NCBI GenBank assembly: GCA_910583835.1
Contig: CAJTYM010000016.1
Coordinates: 1 to 64,000 of the forward strand
Length of the DNA stretch: 64,000 bases
Origin: an uncultured Lachnospiraceae bacterium
GTDB lineage: Bacteria; Bacillota; Clostridia; Lachnospirales; Lachnospiraceae
Direction of reading: 5' to 3'
The translations under genes and the position numbers were made by a program. The notes below the pieces were generated by a model that did no database searches, was not told the origin of the DNA, and saw only the letters and a list, made by a program, of their open reading frames with translations. This document shows, piece by piece, positions 45,189-51,100 of the stretch; within the stretch, counting starts at the first letter, position 1; each line of letters opens with the position of its first letter.

Positions 45189-46121
45189 CTGAAAGAAAAA
45201 ATAAAAACATTTTTGGCGGTCTGCGTCCTGGTATTGGCAGCGCCCTATATTGTCACTTTGTTGTTTCAGGGAAGTGAGACAAGCACAGAAACAGAAAAGA
45301 CCGAGGCAATCATAGAGGAGAAGCTCTTGCCGCAGGAAAGGGCGGATAGCCAGGATATGGACGAGGAAGAATATCTTGCGGGCATTGTGGCGGAGGAGAT
45401 TTCCTTGGAGTATCAGCCGGAAGCGATAAAGGCACAGACGGTGGTTGCACGAACCTCCCTGAAACGCGCATTGGCAGACAAAGGTGAGATGCCGCAGTCC
45501 ATGTCCAGGGAGGAGATGCTGTCTCTGTGGGGACAAGATGGATTTGAGAAGAATTACCAGGTGCTGGAGGAAGCGCTGGCAGCCACCGAGGGAGAAATTA
45601 TGACCTGGGAAAATGAGCCAATCCAGGCCGCTTACCATGCCGTCAGCGCGGGGAAAACGAGGGATGGCAAGGAAGCGTTGGGGGCGGAACTGCCTTACCT
45701 TGGCAGTGTCGACAGCAGTATGGACATATCCTCGCATGATTATTTAAAGGTGGTCTTTATGGGCAAAAAAGAACTGGCAGACAAGCTGAATCAGGCATGT
45801 CCGGAAGCGGCGCTGACGGAGGATGGGCTGGCAGAACAGATTACTGTGACCAAGCGGGACTCCAGTGAATATGCCTTGGAAGTAGCTGTGGGCAAACAGG
45901 CAATGGCAGGTGAGGATTTCCGGGATTGCCTGGGCCTGAATTCATCATGTTTTTCCATAAAGGAAGTGGAAGGAAAGATGCGTATTGTCACCAAAGGCAT
46001 GGGACATGGCATCGGCCTCAGCCAGTATGGGGCAAATGAGATGGCAAAGGCTGGCAGCGATTATAAAGAAATTTTAAAATATTATTATAAAGACGTGACT
46101 GTGCAGAAAGATATGGACTGA
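45189..46121 (+). CDS. spoIID: SpoIID-type sporulation lytic transglycosylase
   Basis: About 310 residues. SpoIID cuts peptidoglycan glycan strands during engulfment of the forespore, working with SpoIIM and SpoIIP. An N-terminal TM anchor (FLAVCVLVLAAPYIVTLLFQ) precedes the SpoIID domain: YLAGIVAEEISLEYQPEAIK with the catalytic Glu in AEE, KAQTVVARTSL, AYHAVSAGKT, and the end motif GHGIGLSQYGANEMA. The start is odd: a perfect N-terminus (MKEKIKTF...) begins at a CTG at 45189, 7 bases after GAGGGGG, while the first usual-type start, TTG at 45213, has no ribosome site and would cut into the TM helix. Divergent from the SOS promoter; followed by a spoIIQ-like gene. Confidence 0.88.
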   Translation: MKEKIKTFLAVCVLVLAAPYIVTLLFQGSETSTETEKTEAIIEEKLLPQERADSQDMDEEEYLAGIVAEEISLEYQPEAIKAQTVVARTSLKRALADKGEMPQSMSREEMLSLWGQDGFEKNYQVLEEALAATEGEIMTWENEPIQAAYHAVSAGKTRDGKEALGAELPYLGSVDSSMDISSHDYLKVVFMGKKELADKLNQACPEAALTEDGLAEQITVTKRDSSEYALEVAVGKQAMAGEDFRDCLGLNSSCFSIKEVEGKMRIVTKGMGHGIGLSQYGANEMAKAGSDYKEILKYYYKDVTVQKDMD

Positions 46122-46129
46122 CTGTTATC

Positions 46130-46156
46130 GTAAGCGACAAAATAATTTGTCCCTTA
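46130..46156 (+). repeat. copy of the GTAAGCGACAAA palindromic repeat
   Basis: The 27 bases at 46130-46156 are the exact reverse complement of 25521-25547. The core pairs GACAAA with TTTGTC and lies right after the spoIID stop, where it may act as a weak terminator. The preceding GTTATC is shared with the hairpin at 42552. Confidence 0.75.
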
Positions 46157-46171
46157 AATATCATACATCCT

Positions 46172-46199
46172 GTATAAACCTTGTTTTTTCGGAAAAACT
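46172..46199 (+). promoter_or_regulatory. candidate forespore (sigma-F-like) promoter
   Basis: GTATA (46172-46176), 14 bases, then GGAAAAACT (46191-46199), close to the Bacillus sigma-F pattern GYATA-N15-GGNNANNNT with a one-base shorter spacer. It lies 36 bases before the spoIIQ-like start codon, and spoIIQ is a sigma-F gene in Bacillus. Confidence 0.45.
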
Positions 46200-46235
46200 A
46201 AAAAGGAAAAACAAACAGAAATGGAAGGTGACAGG

Positions 46236-47057
46236 ATGAGAAACAGAAGAGTATCAGCATTTTTTAACAAGAAATCCTATCTGATTGCCGCTGTATTCAT
46301 GGTTGTTGCAGCATTCGGCATGACCGGGATTTATTATACCCAGCAGGAAAAGAAACAGGAAGAGCAGCTGGCAAAAGAACAGCAAAAGCAGATTCAGCAG
46401 GCAAAAGCAGAGGACGAAGCAAGAGAGCAGGAAAAGAAGGAAGAACAGGAAAAGAAAGAGCAGCAGAAAAAAGAACAGGCAAAGAAAGAAGCCCAAAAGG
46501 CACGGGAACAGGCGAAAGCTGAGGAGAAAGAGGAAGAGGAGACGGAAGCAGTTTCCGGCATCATCCCTCCAGAAAATGATAATTTTATGGATTCGCCGGA
46601 GGTTGTAGCCGAGGTTCAGACGCCGGTGGAGCCGATTCTCCATTTTGACGCGGAGACAGATTTGAACTGGCCGCTGCAGGGAAATGTCGTGCTGAATTAC
46701 AGTATGGATCAGACCGTATATTTTGCAACCTTAGACCAGTATAAATACAATCCGGCGGTGATTATCAAAGCCGAAGTCAACACTCCGGTAAAAGCTGTTG
46801 CGGCAGGTAAGGTGACCAGCGTGGAAACCATGGCGGAAACCGGGTCTACAATTACCGTGGATATGGGTGATGGCTACAGCGCAATTTATGGGCAGCTGAA
46901 AGAAATACCCAAGAGTACGGGCGATTATGTGGAAGATGGGGAAATTCTTGGTTACATCAGCGAACCCACAAAATATTATTCGGTCGAGGGTTCTAACCTC
47001 TTTTTTGAACTGCAGAAGGACGGAACTCCGGTAGACCCCATGGGTTATCTGCAGTAA
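46236..47057 (+). CDS. spoIIQ: SpoIIQ-like protein with degenerate M23 (LytM) domain
   Basis: About 273 residues: one TM helix (YLIAAVFMVVAAFGMTGIYY), a Glu/Lys/Gln-rich coiled-coil linker (about residues 40-105) and a C-terminal LytM fold (WPLQGNVVLNYSMDQ to DPMGYL). Zinc ligands of active M23 peptidases are missing: the HxxxD stretch reads YNPAVIIKA and the HLH motif reads NLFF. So it is a structural, non-catalytic LytM protein, as SpoIIQ is in Bacillus, where it forms a channel with SpoIIIAH between forespore and mother cell. Context (directly after spoIID) supports this. The ATG at 46236 follows GAAGGTG; another ATG lies 15 bases upstream. Confidence 0.85.
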   Translation: MRNRRVSAFFNKKSYLIAAVFMVVAAFGMTGIYYTQQEKKQEEQLAKEQQKQIQQAKAEDEAREQEKKEEQEKKEQQKKEQAKKEAQKAREQAKAEEKEEEETEAVSGIIPPENDNFMDSPEVVAEVQTPVEPILHFDAETDLNWPLQGNVVLNYSMDQTVYFATLDQYKYNPAVIIKAEVNTPVKAVAAGKVTSVETMAETGSTITVDMGDGYSAIYGQLKEIPKSTGDYVEDGEILGYISEPTKYYSVEGSNLFFELQKDGTPVDPMGYLQ

Positions 47058-47097
47058 AATGTAACGGAAAAAATTTTTACGATAATATCATGCGACA

Positions 47098-47124
47098 GAG
47101 CGGATGGCAGCTTGCCGTCCGCTC
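47098..47124 (+). terminator. terminator after the spoIIQ-like gene
   Basis: GAGCGGATGGCA (47098-47109) pairs with TGCCGTCCGCTC (47113-47124) with one wobble, followed by GTTTACTTTT. Confidence 0.75.
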
Positions 47125-47175
47125 GTTTACTTTTGGGCAGGAGGATGGTAGAATAAAAAGAAAAAGGGTGAAAAT

Positions 47176-47271
47176 ATGAGAAAGAAACCATTTCCTATCG
47201 GGATTGAATTTTATAGGATGATGGACAGGAACAAACAGGCACAGCAGCGGATTTTCCTCATAAAATATTAG
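47176..47271 (+). pseudogene. possible 5' remnant of an AAA-ATPase/PD-(D/E)XK gene
   Basis: A 31-codon frame with a ribosome site (AGGGTGA) and ATG, reading MRKKPFPIGIEFYRMMDRN and ending LIKY. The PIGIEFY...MMD start resembles the first residues of the AAA-ATPase-like/PD-(D/E)XK nuclease family common in gut bacteria, whose next segment (YYVDKT) is missing here. It could equally be a small unknown peptide. The stretch from 47271 to 47500 holds only a perfect 9-bp hairpin (AGAGACTGC-TT-GCAGTCTCT, 47442-47461). Confidence 0.35.
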
Positions 47272-47499
47272 AAATTGCATGAAGCAATGATTTCATGGGT
47301 CCTTGTTACCCATATGTAACAATCCGCAGCGCTGCTTTTCATACAGAGAATGGGGATTTGTCGTCCCGCTGCACTGACGTCACAGCGGCTGATGTTGCCT
47401 GAATAGTAAAATACTTGTAATCCGGCGCTGCTTTGCATATAAGAGACTGCTTGCAGTCTCTCTACATAGATGGCGATACGGAAGAATTGGGGAAATAGA

Positions 47500-47766
47500 A
47501 TGACGGAAAAACAGAATGTCACCTATATGCTTCGGTGCAGCGATGGTACGCTGTATACAGGGTGGACAAACAATATTGAGAAACGCCTGGAGGCTCACAA
47601 TGCGGGAAAGGGCAGTAAATATACCAGGGTGCGTACGCCGGTGGAACTGGTTTACCTGGAAGCGCATGAGACGAAACAGGAGGCAATGAGCCGTGAGGTG
47701 CAGATTAAGCAGCTTACACGCAAGCAGAAAGAGCGGCTGATTGCCGGCTACATAAATAAAATATGA
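47500..47766 (+). CDS. GIY-YIG nuclease-fold protein (UPF0213/YhbQ-like)
   Basis: An 88-residue single-domain GIY-YIG protein. The motif pair is VTYMLRCSDGTLYTGWT (GIY as TYM, YIG as YTG), with the conserved Arg in EKRLEAHNAGKGSKYTR, and Glu in ELVYLEAHETKQEAMSRE. YhbQ/YazA-type proteins have weak nuclease activity in some cases and no settled role. The ATG at 47500 has GGGGAAA upstream; the frame extends to an ATG at 47470. A strong terminator follows. Confidence 0.92.
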   Translation: MTEKQNVTYMLRCSDGTLYTGWTNNIEKRLEAHNAGKGSKYTRVRTPVELVYLEAHETKQEAMSREVQIKQLTRKQKERLIAGYINKI

Positions 47767-47772
47767 TATATG

Positions 47773-47813
47773 AAAAAGCCATTATGGATAAAAATCTCCA
47801 TGATGGCTTTTTT
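47773..47813 (+). terminator. terminator after the GIY-YIG gene
   Basis: AAAAAGCCATTATGG (47773-47787) pairs with CCATGATGGCTTTTT (47798-47812) with one wobble pair; the T run is built into the stem, so it may work in both directions. Confidence 0.88.
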
Positions 47814-47889
47814 GAAAGTTTCCGATACTGCCACACAAAAATGGTATTGTAAAAAATGCACAAATAAAATGCAATACAACAAAAAATAG

Positions 47890-47918
47890 TTGTCAAAAAA
47901 GTAATATAGGTTTACGAT
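47890..47918 (+). promoter_or_regulatory. promoter of a structured RNA or leader
   Basis: TTGTCA (47890-47895), 17 bases, TACGAT (47913-47918). Predicted transcription start at about 47925, just before the first hairpin of the structured region. Confidence 0.7.
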
Positions 47919-47925
47919 TTTTATA

Positions 47926-48050
47926 CATGTTACACATAAGTCATAGGCGTAACATGAGTAAAAGGTGTGCATTTTGCCTATGATGTGCACCACAGGAAAT
48001 TGCAAAAGCAGTTTCCTCTTTCCATAAGGGGGGCTCACGAATGAGCCCCC
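47926..48050 (+). ncRNA. candidate structured RNA with kissing loops, class unknown
   Basis: Four hairpins in series. P1: TGTTAC (47928-47933) with GTAACA (47949-47954). P2: GGTGTGCA (47964-47971) with TGTGCACC (47984-47991), two wobbles. P3: GGAAATTGC (47995-48003), AAAA loop, GCAGTTTCC (48008-48016). P4: GGGGGCTCA (48029-48037), CGAA loop, TGAGCCCCC (48042-48050). The P1 loop has CATAGGC (47942-47948) and the P2 loop GCCTATG (47976-47982), a perfect 7-base complement, so the two loops can kiss. A strong promoter starts exactly before it and the giant secreted-protein gene begins 134 bases after. It does not match the c-di-GMP, purine, cobalamin or T-box patterns I know. It could be a riboswitch-like leader or an independent small RNA. 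Confidence 0.55.
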
Positions 48051-48183
48051 ATCCTTTAATTATGGAGGAATTAATTTTCAGTAGGCAGAGAAGAAAGGAG
48101 GGAGGAAAGGTACGAGAACGTACCGCATAGGTGAGTAAACGGCGCTTATTATGTGCTGCAAGAAAAAGAAAGGAATGGATAGT

Positions 48184-51100
48184 ATGGGAACAAGAAAAAG
48201 ATTTCAGAGAATCCTGTCGCTCGTCTTAAGCCTGGCAATGGCGGTTACCTTGCTGCCGATGCAGATGGCATATGCTGAGGGCGGCAGTGTCCCGGAAGAG
48301 GCGGCAAGGATTGCCACGGCTGACGATGGCATGGGCTTGCCCGCAGAACTGGCACATTTCTCATTTGACTCGCAGGATGAGATTATGGGCAAGGTAGTGG
48401 GTGATACGGCAAAAGCCCAAATTGTAACTTCGGATGACGGTCATGATGCAACGCCTTACCTGAAGCTGACGGGAGGTTCATTTATCCGTGCGCTGGATGG
48501 AAGCGTCCTTGCAGGAAAGAAGGAACTGACGATTTCCTATTGGAGCAAGTCGGAAGGCGCGCCAGGATGGGCATTTTTCGCGGCAAAGGATAACCTGGCA
48601 GGTCTCTTCGGAGGCGGCGATGAGCATTATATTGGAATTCTTGACCAGCCAGCCAGCGTGGCGGTGGAACGCTATGTGGGCGGAAGGCCGGCTGGAAGTA
48701 ACGGAAATGCAAGTTCGCTTACGAGTGCGTGGCGTCATGTCACCGTAGTATTCGGTGAGGATTCCACAGAGACATACGTGAATGGAGAGCGCAAGATTGA
48801 CATGACATCGAATCAGGCAGCCCTGTCCGAGATTTTGACAGATAAGAGCGTCCTCAAAATCGGCGCAGCCAACTGGGGACGCGGAGCAATCAGCAGTGAA
48901 GATAAAGATAAGGCAGGGGAAGTATTTAAAGGAGGCATTGACAATTTTGTTGTTTATGACGGAGCCTTAGATGAGGCACAGGTTAAATATCTGTATGACG
49001 GCACGAAGAATGACCAGGGAACGGAGACTTCCCTGACTGGGCTGGAATTAAAGAGAAATACCTTAAAGATGAATGTCGGCGGCACCATGGACATTGCTTC
49101 GCTGATTAAGGCCCCATCAGGCGCAGGTTCCAGGGTTGAGGTTGAGTCTTCGGATTCTTCGGTGGCAGCAGTCATAGGCGAGAGAATCATCAAAGCGCTC
49201 AAAAAGGGAACATCGAATCTGACCATTAAATGGGGATATGGAGCCAAAACTTATACACTGGGTACGGTGGCAGTGACGGTAACGGATTTTGCTCCTGTTG
49301 GCAGCTATACATTTGAGGGCAGTCTGGGCGATGCTACAGCCATCCAGACGAAGCTGGCAAACTACAGTGGGCAGGCGGAATATGCAGACAATGGGCACAA
49401 CGGCAAAGCGCTGCAGTTAAAAGCCCCAACCTTTAAAGACGTAACGGAGAATGAGGCAACCAAAACGGTGGTAGACGATGCAGGCTATGGCGTGAAATTA
49501 AAAGAGGGCAAGCTTGGCTCAGACTACACAGTTTCCCTGTGGGTCAATGCAGAAAAAGGATTTTACACGCAGTCACCTATCCTGTCAATGGGAATAGGAA
49601 ACGATACAGACCAAAACTGGGTGGGCATATCAGGCGTATGGCAAGACAGCGTAACCAAAACCGGAACGACAGCAAGGGTTTGGTCGGCGAAGAAGAGTGG
49701 TGAGACAGTCACTCCTGTAGAATTCAATGCCTATTATACCAATACCGCTTTTACAGCCCCCAATGGCAAATGGACAATGCTGACAATCTCCCAATGCGGC
49801 AACGATTTGAAGTTCTATGTTAATGGAAAAGAGAACGGCAGCACAAAGGCGGCGGAGGAGATTTTAAATCAGGAAGGTGCGCTGATTACGATTGGCATCA
49901 ATAACTGGGACAGCAGCTTTAAGGGCATGATTGACGATGTCAACGTCTATGACACTGCCCTGGATGCCATACAGGTAAGAGCATTGTACCTGAGCCAGCT
50001 TTCCGCAGAGCAGACAGCAGACTGGCTGGAAATCAAAGGAGAGAATGAGAGCCTGAATTGCCTTACGGAGGATTTGAACCTCCCTGCAAGCAAGGACGGA
50101 ATTGCCATTACCTGGACGGCCAAAGAGGATAACAAAGATTCCGCTGCAGTGACAAAAGACGGAAGAGTCACAGCAGGCGGGGGCAATAAAGTAACCCTTA
50201 CAGCAGCCTGCAGCGATGCGCAGACAGGGCTCATGTGGACGGTGGATATCCCGGTCAAAGTAGCGCGCAAAGTGATTATACGCTGCCTGGACCAGGAGAC
50301 GGCAGCCGGAAATAACGAGGCTGACCTGATTCAGAAGACGGAACGTATGGAAGAGGAAGGTTCCGAGTATGTGCATGTCCCGGAAGACATTGTAATCTCG
50401 AAGGACGGAGAGGCTTTCAAATATGATGCTGAGGGCAATAAGAATACGGATAAACTGACTATCAAGGTCGGGGCCGATACGAATGGTACGGTAACAGACA
50501 CCGTAAACGTTGCCTACAAGAAAGTAGAGATTAAGAGCATCGTCTCGCCGGATGATGCATATGCCATTGAGGGCAATGTCCCGCTTCTTCCGTCTAAATT
50601 GGATGCCACGGCAGACCCGGGAGACGGAACATCCATCCAGATAAAAGTTCCCGTTACCTGGACGGATGATTATGCAAACCTGAAAGCAAGGAAAGAGCCG
50701 TACGTGATAAACGGAACCGTGGGCAGCAGGGATGTCAGCGTCAAATTGACGGTATTTGAATGTGATGCCGAGATGGAAGACGTGGAGGCAACTTACACCA
50801 ATAATACTACTACGCGCTACCTATCCTTGAATGGAAAATATAAGGGAATTATTGAGACGCAATTTGACCTTGTAAATGTGAGCAAGTCCACACAGCAGGG
50901 CGCATTCTTCCTGCTTGATAAGGATGCTCCGGGCGCATGGTGGAACAATTCCGCAGCGCTGGAGTTTGATGCGGATGGAAAAGACGCCAAAGGTTACTAC
51001 CGCGCGATAGGCGGAAACGGCAAGGGCGGCAGCTTTGCTGACAGCGGCGGCAAATATTATCCCGAAAATAAAGAGGCGGCAAACGCCATACCATATGACG

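Noticed and set aside
47926..48050. c-di-GMP (GEMM) riboswitch
   Set aside because: Considered because a c-di-GMP protein is in the window, but the conserved GEMM core and tetraloop receptor elements are absent and the hairpin layout differs.
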